Assembly: GCA_002363385.1 (NCBI GenBank)
Contig: DEVL01000003.1
Span: 1,035,441-1,099,440 of the forward strand
DNA length: 64,000 bases
Direction: 5' to 3'
Source: Stenotrophomonas maltophilia
GTDB lineage: Bacteria; Pseudomonadota; Gammaproteobacteria; Xanthomonadales; Xanthomonadaceae
The translations under genes and the position numbers were made by a program. The notes beneath the pieces were generated by a model. That model saw only the letters and a list, made by a program, of their open reading frames with translations, searched no databases and was not told the DNA's origin. Shown piece by piece: positions 1 to 8,493 of the stretch. How positions within the stretch are numbered: position 1 is the stretch's first letter; the number at the start of each line of letters is the position of its first letter.

Positions 1-375
1 TGGGTCGGTGCGCATGGGAACAACAACGGCGTTCAGAGCCAAGTTGGCTGTCTCAGCAAATGTTCTGCCCTTGCCTGCCTTTGCCTGCCGTTCCGACAAC
101 GCAATCTGTGGGGGCGAGGCAGGCCATACCGTGGCGGGACCGTCGGGCGCCATGGATGGCGCACGTCGAGCCCCCATGGGTGAGAGCGCATTGCTTGCGA
201 GGCACTGCCTCGCATGCGTTCGAACGCACAGCCGCCAGCGGCTGGGCCGGGCCGCGAAGCGGGGTTTACGGCGCGTCCCGCCACGGTATGGCCTGCCGCG
301 ACCCAAACGGAAGAGCGAAAAGCAGGACAGCTCTCCGCTCCAGGCACCGGACACTCAACTTCGCGCCGAAAGTGT
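1..375. other. Gene-free left edge with an inverted-repeat element
   Basis: I see no convincing gene here. Frames on both strands stay open, but their translations are rich in Arg, Pro and Ala with no recognisable domain, and they run through a long inverted repeat (118-297). Just left of that repeat (70-91) the pentamer tgcct recurs in a short run that resembles the repeat's outer end. The stretch lies downstream of the leftward lipid A operon that ends at 376. No strong intrinsic terminator follows that operon. Confidence 0.6.
118..297. repeat. 180-bp element with perfect 23-bp terminal inverted repeats (MITE/REP-like)
   Basis: Bases 118-140 are the exact reverse complement of 275-297, giving 23-bp arms around 134 bp. 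The interior holds smaller palindromes, including an arm pair around 197-215 (tgcgaggc / gcctcgca) and tgcgttcgaacgca at about 213-226. There is no transposase gene and I see no clear target-site duplication. The structure fits a small non-autonomous mobile element or a compound REP-type repeat. It could also act as a long hairpin in the 3' region of the eptA operon. Copy number elsewhere in the genome cannot be judged from this window. Confidence 0.6.
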
Positions 376-2028
376 TCAAACCTCGCACGACGCAAACAGA
401 TCCCGGTCGCGTTCATACATCGACGTTTTGACCTGCATCAGTCCGAGTACCGACGGGAACAGATTGTCGTGGTCGGTGTACTTGCCCGCGCGCTCCCGCA
501 CGCAGGCCAGGTTGAGTCCGCGATTGGCTGCGAAGGACGGCGAGAACCACATCGTCATCGGCACGCGCGTCTGCTCCTGCGGCGCGATCGCATACGGCAC
601 GCCATGCAGATACAGGCCCTTCTCGCCCAGCGATTCACCGTGATCGGAGAGGTAGATCATCGCCGTGTCGTAGTCGTCCATGCCTTTCAGCGTGCCGATC
701 GTGCGCGACAGCAGGTGATCGGTGTACAGCAGCGCATTGTCGTAACTGTTGGTGATCTGCTCACGGCTGCACTTGCCCAGGTCCGGCGTATCGCAGGTCG
801 GCGTGAAGCGACGGAAGCGCGCCGGATAGCGTTCGAAGTAGCTCGGGCCGTGGTTGCCCAGCTGATGCAGCACCACCACGCGGTCACCCGGTCTGGCGCG
901 CACCTGGGTGGCCAGGTCGTCGATCAGGATCTCGTCCATGCAACGCCCGTTGGCACACAGGGTCGGGTGCTTGGCATCGTCCAGTGCCTGCATTTCCAGA
1001 CCCTCGCACACACCCTTGCAGCCGGACTGGTTGTCCCGCCACAACGTGCTGATGCCCGCGTGGTCCAGCACGTGCAGCAGTGACTGGTGTGCGCGGATCT
1101 TCGTTTCGTCGTAGTCATGCCGCCCGTATGGCGAGAACAGGCAGGGCAGGGATACTTCCGTACTGGTGCCGCACGAATGCATGTCCGGGAAATTGATCAC
1201 TCCGGTCTGGGCCAGTTCCGGCGTGGTCTGCCTGGCATAGCCGTTGAGGCCCCAATTCTGCGCGCGTGCGGTCTCGCCCATCACGATCACCAGCAGGCGC
1301 GGGCGGCCGCCTGCCGCACGTGGGGTCGCTTTGGCATCCATGCCGATCGGCAGCTTGGGAGCGCGCTGGATCGGATTGTCACCGCGCAGTGCCTTGGGCA
1401 GGCCGAGCAGGAAGTTGCCGGGCGTGGCCAGGTAACGCACCTCGCGCTGGTTGCGCATCAGCGATGACATTTCCTGGAAGGACAGCATCGCCCCGCCGAC
1501 GGCGATCAGCGCCGACAGCAGCAGGAAACCGATGCGCCACAGCAGCGCCCTGCCCAGCGTGCGCCGGCGCAGCTGCACGCGCCACAGCAGCAGCATGGGG
1601 GCGAGGGCCAACAGCAGCAGCGGCAGGATCAGCGTAGGCGTGATCAGCTCGCCGCTTTCCTTGTGATCGGTCGCCAGCACGTTGCGCAGCATGTCCGCAT
1701 CCAGATAGATGTGGTAACTGCTCATGTAGTGCGCGGCCAGTGCGGTGCCGAGCAGCAGCACACTGATCACGACTTTGGCATTCCAGCGCCAGACCAGCAG
1801 GCCCATCAACAGGCTGTGCGCGCCGACCAGGAACAGCAGCAGCGAGAGCGCGAAGCGGATGCTGCCCGGGTGGGTCGCCATCGCGCTGTGCCAGAACAGG
1901 CCATTGCAGGCCAGCGCGAAGAACACGCTGGTGAGCACGATCAGGGTCTCGGTCGTGCACTGCGGGCGCCACGCACGCAGGGTGGCCAGTGCGGGCAAGC
2001 GCGCAACGCGTGGAAGGGTGGCGCTCAT
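376..2028 (-). CDS. eptA: EptA-type lipid A phosphoethanolamine transferase
   Basis: A 550-residue inner-membrane enzyme that transfers phosphoethanolamine from phosphatidylethanolamine to lipid A in the periplasm, which lowers negative charge and raises tolerance of cationic peptides and polymyxins. The N-terminal ~190 residues carry about five membrane segments. The periplasmic sulfatase-fold domain shows the family residues: metal ligand E252 in GETARAQN, the nucleophile T290 inside CGTSTEVSLPC (C286/C296 disulfide), and D462-H463 in SDHGESLGE. The start ATG overlaps the stop of the upstream PAP2 gene by 4 bp, so the two are translationally coupled. The gene is last in the leftward ArnT-like / PAP2 / EptA unit, which is divergent from a ColRS-like two-component system. 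The family assignment is firm; the exact lipid A position modified is not visible. Confidence 0.93.
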   Translation of the reverse strand: MSATLPRVARLPALATLRAWRPQCTTETLIVLTSVFFALACNGLFWHSAMATHPGSIRFALSLLLFLVGAHSLLMGLLVWRWNAKVVISVLLLGTALAAHYMSSYHIYLDADMLRNVLATDHKESGELITPTLILPLLLLALAPMLLLWRVQLRRRTLGRALLWRIGFLLLSALIAVGGAMLSFQEMSSLMRNQREVRYLATPGNFLLGLPKALRGDNPIQRAPKLPIGMDAKATPRAAGGRPRLLVIVMGETARAQNWGLNGYARQTTPELAQTGVINFPDMHSCGTSTEVSLPCLFSPYGRHDYDETKIRAHQSLLHVLDHAGISTLWRDNQSGCKGVCEGLEMQALDDAKHPTLCANGRCMDEILIDDLATQVRARPGDRVVVLHQLGNHGPSYFERYPARFRRFTPTCDTPDLGKCSREQITNSYDNALLYTDHLLSRTIGTLKGMDDYDTAMIYLSDHGESLGEKGLYLHGVPYAIAPQEQTRVPMTMWFSPSFAANRGLNLACVRERAGKYTDHDNLFPSVLGLMQVKTSMYERDRDLFASCEV

Positions 2029-2801
2029 GCTGCGTCTCCCTGCCCGGTGCCCGGTGCAGCGCTGCGCTCGCGCAACCGGACGCGTTCAATCAGCAGATAC
2101 AGGCCCAGCGATACCGCCCAGCAGGTGGCCAGCGTCCACAGGTCGTGCGAGAGAAAGTGCGCACCGCGCAACTGCTGCGAGAACCCGAACAGCCCACCGG
2201 CCAGCAGGCCGACCCCGAGGCCGCGCCAGCGCCAGCCCGGGCGCACCATCAGGGCGAAGAAATACAGGCTGGTCCAGGCGAAGCCAGCACTGGAGTGCCC
2301 GCCGGGAAAACACACGCCGCGCGGCATGCCGGTCGGGCGGATCGAGAACAGGCCGATGAATGGGCGGGTGCCGCCGTAGCGGGCCAGATCCCACGGACAG
2401 TCCATGTTGGTCAGTGACTTGAGCAGCGAGACCAGACCGGTCCCCAGCGCGACCGCCAGCACCAGGTACAGCAGCGGCCAGCGCCATGCGGCCGCGCGCT
2501 CACTGCGCCAGGCCTGGGTGCACAGCACGATCGCCGCCAGTGCCGCGGCACTGCTGGCCCATTTGCCGGCCTGATGGATCAGGTGAGTGGTGATCCAAGC
2601 GTTCTGCAGCGCCCACTGCTGCCCTTCCAGGCGATACCACTGGTCGGCCAGCCACTGGTCGCCCCCGGCGCCCATCAGCGCAGCGCTGGCGAGCAGGGTC
2701 AACGCCAGTGGAGCCCAGAGGTGATCGCGGAGGAAGCGCGGCGTGGCTGTTGCTACTGGCGCGGAGGAAACGGCAACGGTGGACGCTGGGAACATGGACA
2801 A
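2025..2801 (-). CDS. PAP2-family membrane phosphatase
   Basis: A 258-residue polytopic protein of the type 2 phosphatidic acid phosphatase family. Such enzymes remove or transfer phosphates on lipid A, undecaprenyl pyrophosphate or phosphatidate at the periplasmic face. Signature positions are present but altered: K128 is followed six residues later by C135-P136 instead of Arg-Pro; motif 2 is CFPGGHSSAG with H169 (Gly instead of Ser before GH); motif 3 is LRGAHFLSHDLWT with H215 and H219-D220. This K...CPWDL pattern may mark a subgroup. Placement between eptA and an ArnT-like gene, overlapping eptA by 4 bp, argues for a lipid A or carrier-lipid substrate (LpxT- or LpxE-like). The substrate is inference. 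Confidence 0.85.
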   Translation of the reverse strand: MSMFPASTVAVSSAPVATATPRFLRDHLWAPLALTLLASAALMGAGGDQWLADQWYRLEGQQWALQNAWITTHLIHQAGKWASSAAALAAIVLCTQAWRSERAAAWRWPLLYLVLAVALGTGLVSLLKSLTNMDCPWDLARYGGTRPFIGLFSIRPTGMPRGVCFPGGHSSAGFAWTSLYFFALMVRPGWRWRGLGVGLLAGGLFGFSQQLRGAHFLSHDLWTLATCWAVSLGLYLLIERVRLRERSAAPGTGQGDAA

Positions 2802-2896
2802 AGGGGCCGGCGGGAGATTCCGGCGCCATGGTCGTCAGCGGGGTGTCGGAGAGCGGTCGGAGCGATGTTGCCCGTCAGTTAAGCGCGGCCCATCGT

Positions 2897-4633
2897 TCAG
2901 TCTTCTTCGTCCCGCCCGGTGTCGATGGCCGTCACTGCGGCATGGCAGTCCGCTCGCCACGCGGTGCCGGGGAACAGCAGCCAGCGGTTGCGGTTGGCGC
3001 TGCCGATCTCGATCACCGCCGAGGGCTCCACGCACGGGCTGATCGCCTCATCAAGCACCAGCAGCCAGCGCTGTCCTGGCGCCTGCGCCAGCCACGGGCC
3101 GGCGGCCTGCCATTGCTGCTCCCATGGCGTCTTGAAGCCGAAATCGGTCACCGGGCGGTCGGCCTGCAGCAGGTTCTGCTCGCGCCAGGCCACGACACCC
3201 AGCTCGGCCTCCGGCCCGATCCGTGCGCCCACCCGCTGCATCACGGCGGAGGCGGAGCTGTACGGATCCAACGTGGGCATCAGCACCCAGCCGTACAGAT
3301 TCCAGAGCAGGAAGGCGGCCGCCACCGCCAGTGCGCCCGCGCGACGTTGGCGCCACCACAGTGCCAAGGCCAGCAGCGCCACGCCAAAGGCGATCAGCCA
3401 GCCGCCCAGCACGGGCAGCAGTGCATCCGGCATGGCACGTCGGGCCAACTGGAGGTGCGCCCATGCGCTGCCGCTCCAGAGCTGTGTGCCGATGTACAGC
3501 GCCGCTGCGCCCAGCACGGCGACATACGCCCACAGCAGCCAGCGCAGCCCGGCCCGGCGCAGCAGCCCGGGCAGCAGCGGTGCGGCGGCCAGGCATAGCG
3601 CGGGCAGCATCGGGAAGAGGTACACCTCGCGCTTGCCCGGGCTGGCGCTGAAGAAGACGAGTACCAGCAGCGCCCAACCCAGCAACAGCCACCAGCGCCC
3701 GTCCAGGCGGTTGAGCCGGCGCCACCACGCGGGGATCAGCGCCGGCAACAGCAGGCTGCCGGGCAGCCACAAGGTCGCCATCACCTGCAGGTAGTACCAG
3801 GCTGGCTTCACATGGTGCCAGGCGTTCGCGTAGCGGGTGCCGGTCTGCTTGAACAGCAGTTCGCGTGCGTAGGCGTGCAGGGCGGGATCGGGCGAGTGCA
3901 GCAGCGCCACCCCCAGCGGGGCCAGCCAGACCGCCGTGCCGAGCAGGAAGGCCGGCAGCAGCCACCACAGATCGCGCGCGGTGCCCGGCGGCAATGCCGT
4001 GCCACGGGCACGCCAGCGCCACAGGGCAAACGGCACCAGCACCAGCAGCGGCAGGAAGCCAACGCCCTTGGTCACCGTGCCCACCCCGGCAGCGAACCCG
4101 GCCAACCACAGCGCCGGCCGGTTGCGGCCTTCCAGCAGGTGGCGCAGCAGCCCCCACAACGACAGGGTGGTCATCGCCACCAGCACCATGTCGATCTGGG
4201 CCCGTTTGGCCATCAGGCCGAACTGCAGGCAGCTGAACAACGCGAGCATGGCCCACCAGCCGACGGGCCGGGTCCACAGCCGCCGGCCCAGATCCCAGGT
4301 CAGCCAGAGGGTGAGCAGCGCGGCCAGCAACGAGGGCACCAGGAAGGCGAGCGTCCAGCCGCCGAACACCTGGTGGCTGGCGGCCTGCATCCACATGAAG
4401 ACCGGGGGTTTTTCCGCATACAGTTCGCTGCCGCGGTGTGGCAGCAGCCACTGGCCGGACTCGACCATGGCACGGGCCGCGAGCACGAACCGGGGTTCAT
4501 CGGGCGGGGAAGGCTGGCGCAGGCCGATGCCGGCGGCCAGCGCAAGCAGCAGGGCGAGGCAGACCAGCACACGCGGCCACCGCCGCAGGAAGAAGGAGTC
4601 GGGCACGCGCAGGCTCGTCGGCAAAACAGCCAC
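2897..4633 (-). CDS. ArnT-like GT-C glycosyltransferase (GT83/GT39-like)
   Basis: A 578-residue membrane glycosyltransferase resembling ArnT, which moves 4-amino-4-deoxy-L-arabinose from undecaprenyl phosphate to lipid A in the periplasm. The first periplasmic loop carries the acidic catalytic pair in PPDEPRF (D45-E46) followed by YAEKPP (K75), as in ArnT and GT-C relatives. About a dozen hydrophobic segments follow, then a soluble C-terminal domain from about residue 470. The start is GTG at 4633. It lies 95 bp upstream of the PAP2 gene on the same strand, so the two probably share a transcript. No arnBCADEF genes for making aminoarabinose are in this window, so the sugar could be different. 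It is divergent from the response regulator gene. Confidence 0.8.
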   Translation of the reverse strand: MAVLPTSLRVPDSFFLRRWPRVLVCLALLLALAAGIGLRQPSPPDEPRFVLAARAMVESGQWLLPHRGSELYAEKPPVFMWMQAASHQVFGGWTLAFLVPSLLAALLTLWLTWDLGRRLWTRPVGWWAMLALFSCLQFGLMAKRAQIDMVLVAMTTLSLWGLLRHLLEGRNRPALWLAGFAAGVGTVTKGVGFLPLLVLVPFALWRWRARGTALPPGTARDLWWLLPAFLLGTAVWLAPLGVALLHSPDPALHAYARELLFKQTGTRYANAWHHVKPAWYYLQVMATLWLPGSLLLPALIPAWWRRLNRLDGRWWLLLGWALLVLVFFSASPGKREVYLFPMLPALCLAAAPLLPGLLRRAGLRWLLWAYVAVLGAAALYIGTQLWSGSAWAHLQLARRAMPDALLPVLGGWLIAFGVALLALALWWRQRRAGALAVAAAFLLWNLYGWVLMPTLDPYSSASAVMQRVGARIGPEAELGVVAWREQNLLQADRPVTDFGFKTPWEQQWQAAGPWLAQAPGQRWLLVLDEAISPCVEPSAVIEIGSANRNRWLLFPGTAWRADCHAAVTAIDTGRDEED

Positions 4634-4737
4634 TGTCTCCCCGACAGCGTAGGAAAAGCGTCGTAAACCACCCCATTGCGACCGGATTCCGACACGGTTG
4701 CCGCTACCATGCGCTCAACCGGTCAAGAGAGTCTCCC

Positions 4738-5439
4738 ATGCGGCTGCTGGTCATTGAAGACAACCGTCAGCTGGTTGCCAATCTATTCGATTATTTCGAG
4801 TCGCGGGGCCATGTGCTCGATGTCGCGCCCGACGGCGTGACCGGCCTGCACCTGGCCGTGTCGCAGCCCTATGACGCGCTGATCCTGGATTGGATGCTGC
4901 CGCGCATGGAAGGCCCGGAGGTGCTGCGGCGGCTGCGCGCCGACCACGGTTCGGAAGTGCCGGTGATCATGCTCACTGCGCGCGACGAGCTGCCGGACAA
5001 AATCGCCGGCTTCCGTGCGGGCGCTGATGATTACCTGACCAAGCCGTTCGCGCTGCCCGAGCTGGAAGTGCGGCTGGAAGCATTGATGGTGCGGGCCAAG
5101 GGACGCAACCCGCGCAAGGTGCTGGAAGTGGCCGACCTCAAGCTGGATCTGGCCACGCTGGAGGCGCATCGCGACGGCAAGGCGCTGCACCTGTACCCCG
5201 CCTGCCGCAAGCTGTTGGAAGTGCTGATGCGGGCCAGCCCGGGCGCGGTGACCCGCCAGCAGCTGGAGTTCGCGCTGTGGGGCGACGAGTTGCCTGATGG
5301 TGATCTGCTGCGCTCGCATGTCTACGAGCTGCGTCGCAGCGTGGATGGCCCGTTCCAGCAGAAGTTGATCCACACGTTGCCGCGCGTCGGCTACCGTTTG
5401 GGCGTGTCGGCCGCGGACAGTGCAGATGACGCGGCATAA
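4738..5439 (+). CDS. OmpR-family response regulator, ColR-like
   Basis: A 233-residue response regulator. The receiver domain has acidic pocket E7-D8, phospho-acceptor D51 in ILDWMLP and K102 in LTKPF. An OmpR/PhoB winged-helix DNA-binding domain occupies about residues 125-225. The ATG at 4738 has the purine-rich AAGAGAG upstream and is exactly where the receiver domain begins; frames open further upstream are not conserved in character. The kinase gene overlaps its end. ColR in Pseudomonas and its Xanthomonas equivalent (VgrR) control envelope and metal-response genes including eptA-type lipid A enzymes, and the divergent eptA operon fits that. The ColR/VgrR assignment rests on context and on the ExxE motif of the partner kinase; PmrA-like is the alternative. 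Confidence 0.85.
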   Translation: MRLLVIEDNRQLVANLFDYFESRGHVLDVAPDGVTGLHLAVSQPYDALILDWMLPRMEGPEVLRRLRADHGSEVPVIMLTARDELPDKIAGFRAGADDYLTKPFALPELEVRLEALMVRAKGRNPRKVLEVADLKLDLATLEAHRDGKALHLYPACRKLLEVLMRASPGAVTRQQLEFALWGDELPDGDLLRSHVYELRRSVDGPFQQKLIHTLPRVGYRLGVSAADSADDAA

Positions 5440-6757
5440 GCGCACGCCAACGCCAGCGCCGATGCACCGGCGCATGGTCTGGTGGTTGCTGGGCTACCTG
5501 GCGCTGATCTCGCTGGCAGTATTCAGTGTCGGCAACTACGTGCATGAACACGCCGAGCATTCGGCATGGCGGGCGCTGCTCAACTCCGAGCTGGACAGCA
5601 TCGTCAACCACATCGAACACGAGCCGCATTACCGCTGGCAGGATTCGGACACGCTGCGGCTGTTCACCATCGATGGCAGCGCACAGGTGCCTGAGAGCCT
5701 GCGTACCCTGCATCCCGGGCTGCACGACGGCGTGGAGGTCAACGGTCGTGCCAGCGCCGTGATGGTCCGGCAGACCACGCAGCTGGGGCGACTGGCGCTG
5801 GTGCTGGACATCAACGACTTCCATGAGCTCGAACAGTTCGCCACGCGCTGGGTGCTGCTGGCCGGCGTGCTGATGATCATCGTCACCGTACTGATGGCGT
5901 CCTTCGGCGTCGGTCGTCTGGTACGGCCGCTGAGTTCGCTGGCCAAACGCATCGACGACCTGCACCCTGGGGTGCCCGGGCAGCGGGTGGAGGTGGACCC
6001 GCGCGCCAGCTCCGAGCTGTACGTGATCGCCAATGCGTTGAACGACTATCTGGCGCGCAACGAGCAGTTCGTCGAACGCGAGCGGATCTTCATCAGCACG
6101 GCCAGCCATGAACTGCGCACGCCGATCGCGGTGATCACCGGGGCTGCCGAGCTGGCGCTGGGCCAGCCGGACATTCCCGACCGCGCCCGTCAGCAGATGC
6201 AGCGTGTGCATCGCACGGCCCAAGGCGTGGAGCAGTTGATCCAGCTGTTGCTGGTGCTGGCGCGCGATCCGGCGCGGTTGGCCGCCCTTGGCGAGCGCAT
6301 TGCGCTGGACCACCTGGTCCCGGACATCATCGAAGACCATCGTCATCTGATGGGCGACAAGGACCTGCGCATCGAGATCGATGGTCTGGCGCGGGTGGAT
6401 ATCGTCGCGCCACTGGGCGTGGTCCAAGCGGCGATCGGCAATCTGCTGCGCAACGCAATCGAGAACAGCGGCCGCGGCACCATCCACATCAAGGTCTCCG
6501 ACCAGGCAGTGGTGACGCTGCAGGATCCGGGGCTGGGCATGAGCCCGGAGGAAATCGCGGCCGTCCACGCCCGCATGGCAAGGGGCGACCGCAACGAGCA
6601 GAGCGGGATCGGATTGGAGCTCATCGCCCGGCTCTGCGAACACCTGGGCTGGGCGCTGCAGATCGAGCCCTGCGTGCCACGCGGCACCTGCGTGGTTCTG
6701 GATCTCGGTGCGTCGCTGCCGGGCAGTGGCGAGCGTTTGTCGCTGCCTGCGACGTAA
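5426..6757 (+). CDS. Sensor histidine kinase, ColS/VgrS-like
   Basis: A 443-residue membrane histidine kinase. A transmembrane segment at about 18-37 is followed by a ~100-residue periplasmic sensor, a second membrane segment (about 141-161), a HAMP-like linker, the dimerisation domain with H228 in SHELRTP, and an ATPase domain with N-box RNAIENS, G1 QDPGLGM and G2 SGIGLEL. Directly after the first membrane segment the sensor carries HEHAEH, an ExxE motif (E41, E44). ExxE motifs bind ferric iron or zinc in ColS and VgrS. The start is ATG 5426 inside the end of the regulator gene; GTG 5420 is an alternative. Overlap implies coupled translation. It likely phosphorylates the regulator encoded upstream. 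Confidence 0.87.
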   Translation: MTRHKRTPTPAPMHRRMVWWLLGYLALISLAVFSVGNYVHEHAEHSAWRALLNSELDSIVNHIEHEPHYRWQDSDTLRLFTIDGSAQVPESLRTLHPGLHDGVEVNGRASAVMVRQTTQLGRLALVLDINDFHELEQFATRWVLLAGVLMIIVTVLMASFGVGRLVRPLSSLAKRIDDLHPGVPGQRVEVDPRASSELYVIANALNDYLARNEQFVERERIFISTASHELRTPIAVITGAAELALGQPDIPDRARQQMQRVHRTAQGVEQLIQLLLVLARDPARLAALGERIALDHLVPDIIEDHRHLMGDKDLRIEIDGLARVDIVAPLGVVQAAIGNLLRNAIENSGRGTIHIKVSDQAVVTLQDPGLGMSPEEIAAVHARMARGDRNEQSGIGLELIARLCEHLGWALQIEPCVPRGTCVVLDLGASLPGSGERLSLPAT

Positions 6758-6816
6758 TCAGCCCGCGCGCTGCGCTGCAAAGTGTAGCGTCGTGAAGACA
6801 ATGTTAAGCTCCGGAG

Positions 6817-6843
6817 GCGCCGCTCTATGCGGCGCTTTTTTTT
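6817..6843 (+). terminator. Rho-independent terminator after the two-component operon
   Basis: A 7-bp perfect GC stem (gcgccgc / gcggcgc) with loop tctat is followed by eight T residues. It ends the colRS-like transcript. It also shows that an in-frame ATG at 6827, inside the stem, is not the start of the next gene. Confidence 0.9.
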
Positions 6844-6871
6844 ATCCCTTCGATCGACAGAGGATGGCGTG

Positions 6872-8122
6872 ATGCCGACCGAACCCAGTACTGCCCTGAT
6901 CACCAACGACATTGTCGGCCTCGGCCTGATCGCCGCCACCCTGGCCGTGATCTTCTGGGCCGCCAGCGGCCCGACCCCGCTCCTCAAGAAGATTTTCGCG
7001 TGGGTGCCAGCGCTGCTGCTGTGCTATTTCATCCCGGCCATCTACAACACGGCCGGCCTCATCGACGGCCACAACACCTCGCTTTACAACCCGATCGCGC
7101 GTGACGTGCTGCTGCCCGCCGCGCTGGTGCTGCTGACGCTCTCGATCGATCTGAAAGGCATCATGAAGCTGGGCCCGAAGCTGCTGGTGGTGTTCTGCGC
7201 CGGCACGCTGGGCATCATTCTCGGTGCGATCGTGTCGTTCCAGGCGATGTCCTGGATCCACCCCGCGACGGTGGCGGGCGATACCTGGAAGGGCATGGCC
7301 GCGTTGGCCGGCAGCTGGATCGGCGGCGGTGCCAACATGGTGGCGATGCGCGAAGTGTTCGGCACGGATGCGACCACGTTCGGCCAGTTCGCGGTGGTCG
7401 ATGTGGCCTGCGCGAGCCTGTGGATGGCGGTGCTGTTGTTCCTGGCCAACCGCGCCCAGCAGATCGACACGCGCAATGGCGCCGATACCCGCGCCATTGA
7501 TGAGATGAAGGCGCGGATTTCCGCCTACGAGGCGCAGAATGCGCGTATTCCCACCCTGACCGACCTGATGGTGATCGTCGGCGTGGCCCTGGGCGGCGTC
7601 GGCTTGGCGCATGCCATCGCGGCGCCGCTGAGCGGCTGGTTCAAAGCCAATGTGAGCTGGGCCAGTCAGTTCAGCCTGGACAGCGCATTCGTCTGGGTGG
7701 TGCTGTTGTCCACGGCGCTCGGCCTGGGCCTGAGCTTCACCCGTGCGCGGCGCCTGGAGTCCGCCGGTGCCTCGCGATTGGGCACGTTGTTCCTGTATTT
7801 CCTGATCGCCTGCATCGGCATGCAGATGGACCTGCTCTCGCTGCTCGATCGTCCGTGGCTGTTCGCGCTCGGCGCGATCTGGATGCTGACCCACATCCTG
7901 GTGCTGTGGATTGCGGCCAAGCTGCTGCGCGCGCCGCTGTTCTTCTTCGCGATCGGCTCGCAGGGCAACATCGGTGCAGCCGCATCGGCACCCGTGGTCG
8001 CCGCCGCGTTCCATCCGTCGCTGGCGCCGGTCGGCGTGCTGCTGGGCACCGTGGGCTATGCCACCGGGACCGGCCTGGCCTATGTGACCGGGCTGATCCT
8101 GAAATGGATGGCGGGCGCGTAA
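6872..8122 (+). CDS. DUF819 family membrane protein
   Basis: A 416-residue protein with about eleven to twelve hydrophobic segments, matching the DUF819 (YjcL-like) family of inner-membrane proteins. The family resembles sodium-coupled transporters in general layout but has no established substrate that I know of. Glycine-rich re-entrant-like stretches are visible near residues 140-155 (GSWIGGGANM) and 365-380 (GSQGNIGAAASAP), in symmetrical positions of the two halves, as expected for an inverted-repeat transporter. The ATG at 6872 is preceded by GAGG at 8 bases. The gene stands alone between two intrinsic terminators, so it is monocistronic. Function unknown. Confidence 0.8.
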   Translation: MPTEPSTALITNDIVGLGLIAATLAVIFWAASGPTPLLKKIFAWVPALLLCYFIPAIYNTAGLIDGHNTSLYNPIARDVLLPAALVLLTLSIDLKGIMKLGPKLLVVFCAGTLGIILGAIVSFQAMSWIHPATVAGDTWKGMAALAGSWIGGGANMVAMREVFGTDATTFGQFAVVDVACASLWMAVLLFLANRAQQIDTRNGADTRAIDEMKARISAYEAQNARIPTLTDLMVIVGVALGGVGLAHAIAAPLSGWFKANVSWASQFSLDSAFVWVVLLSTALGLGLSFTRARRLESAGASRLGTLFLYFLIACIGMQMDLLSLLDRPWLFALGAIWMLTHILVLWIAAKLLRAPLFFFAIGSQGNIGAAASAPVVAAAFHPSLAPVGVLLGTVGYATGTGLAYVTGLILKWMAGA

Positions 8123-8146
8123 CGCACGCTGGCCATGACGTTCCTG

Positions 8147-8175
8147 GAGGCGGCCGTAAGGGCCGCCTCTTTTTT
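8147..8175 (+). terminator. Rho-independent terminator of the DUF819 gene
   Basis: A perfect 9-bp stem (gaggcggcc / ggccgcctc) with loop gtaag is followed by six T residues. Confidence 0.9.
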
Positions 8176-8214
8176 GGGCGGTTCGCCCCTCTGCGTGGCC
8201 AGTATGCAGCCCCA

Positions 8215-8243
8215 TAAAAACGGCGGCGCTTTCGCGCCGCCGT
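8215..8243 (-). terminator. Rho-independent terminator of the cstA-ybdD operon
   Basis: Read leftward, a 9-bp stem (cggcggcgc / gcgccgccg) with a GAAA loop precedes a run of T (aaaaa at 8216-8220 on the plus strand). It lies 26 bp beyond the stop of the small gene and faces the DUF819 terminator. Confidence 0.88.
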
Positions 8244-8268
8244 GTTGGAGTTCATCCGCTGCCGGGCG

Positions 8269-8493
8269 TCAGCAGCAGCGTCCGCCGTTCTTGCCGCTGT
8301 AACGCGCCTCCTGGCGCTCGCGGAAGAACGTCTTGTAGTCCATCGGCACACGGTCGGGATGTTTTTCCAGCACGTGTCGGACGTAGTTGTCGTAGTCGGG
8401 AATGCCGCAGCACAGCCGCGCGGTCTGCACCAGGCGCCGCCAGATGCGGCGGTGGGCCTGGTACTGACCGGCGGGGACGAGTTCGGTACTCAT
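8269..8493 (-). CDS. ybdD: YbdD/YjiX family small protein (CstA partner)
   Basis: A 74-residue protein of the DUF466/YbdD family: compact, basic and aromatic-rich, with the family hallmarks GIPDYDNYVRHV and a C-terminal end in GGRCC. In enterobacteria these proteins are encoded directly after the CstA/BtsT pyruvate transporters and are needed for full transport activity. Here the start ATG shares its A with the cstA stop codon (TGATG), so the two are translationally coupled. The C-terminal cysteine pair is typical of the family. Assignment is firm, mechanism unknown. Confidence 0.88.
   Translation of the reverse strand: MSTELVPAGQYQAHRRIWRRLVQTARLCCGIPDYDNYVRHVLEKHPDRVPMDYKTFFRERQEARYSGKNGGRCC

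Noticed and set aside
8..643. Overlapping open frames at the left edge, on both strands
   Set aside because: They cross the inverted-repeat element and the eptA end; no ribosome site or domain.
4632..4648. Small palindrome ctgtctccccgacag next to the ArnT-like start
   Set aside because: Imperfect and short; overlaps the ribosome site region, so not reported as an operator.
4438..4737. Longer N-terminus for the response regulator
   Set aside because: The extra 100 residues are Arg/Ala-rich and overlap the ArnT-like gene; the receiver fold begins at 4738.
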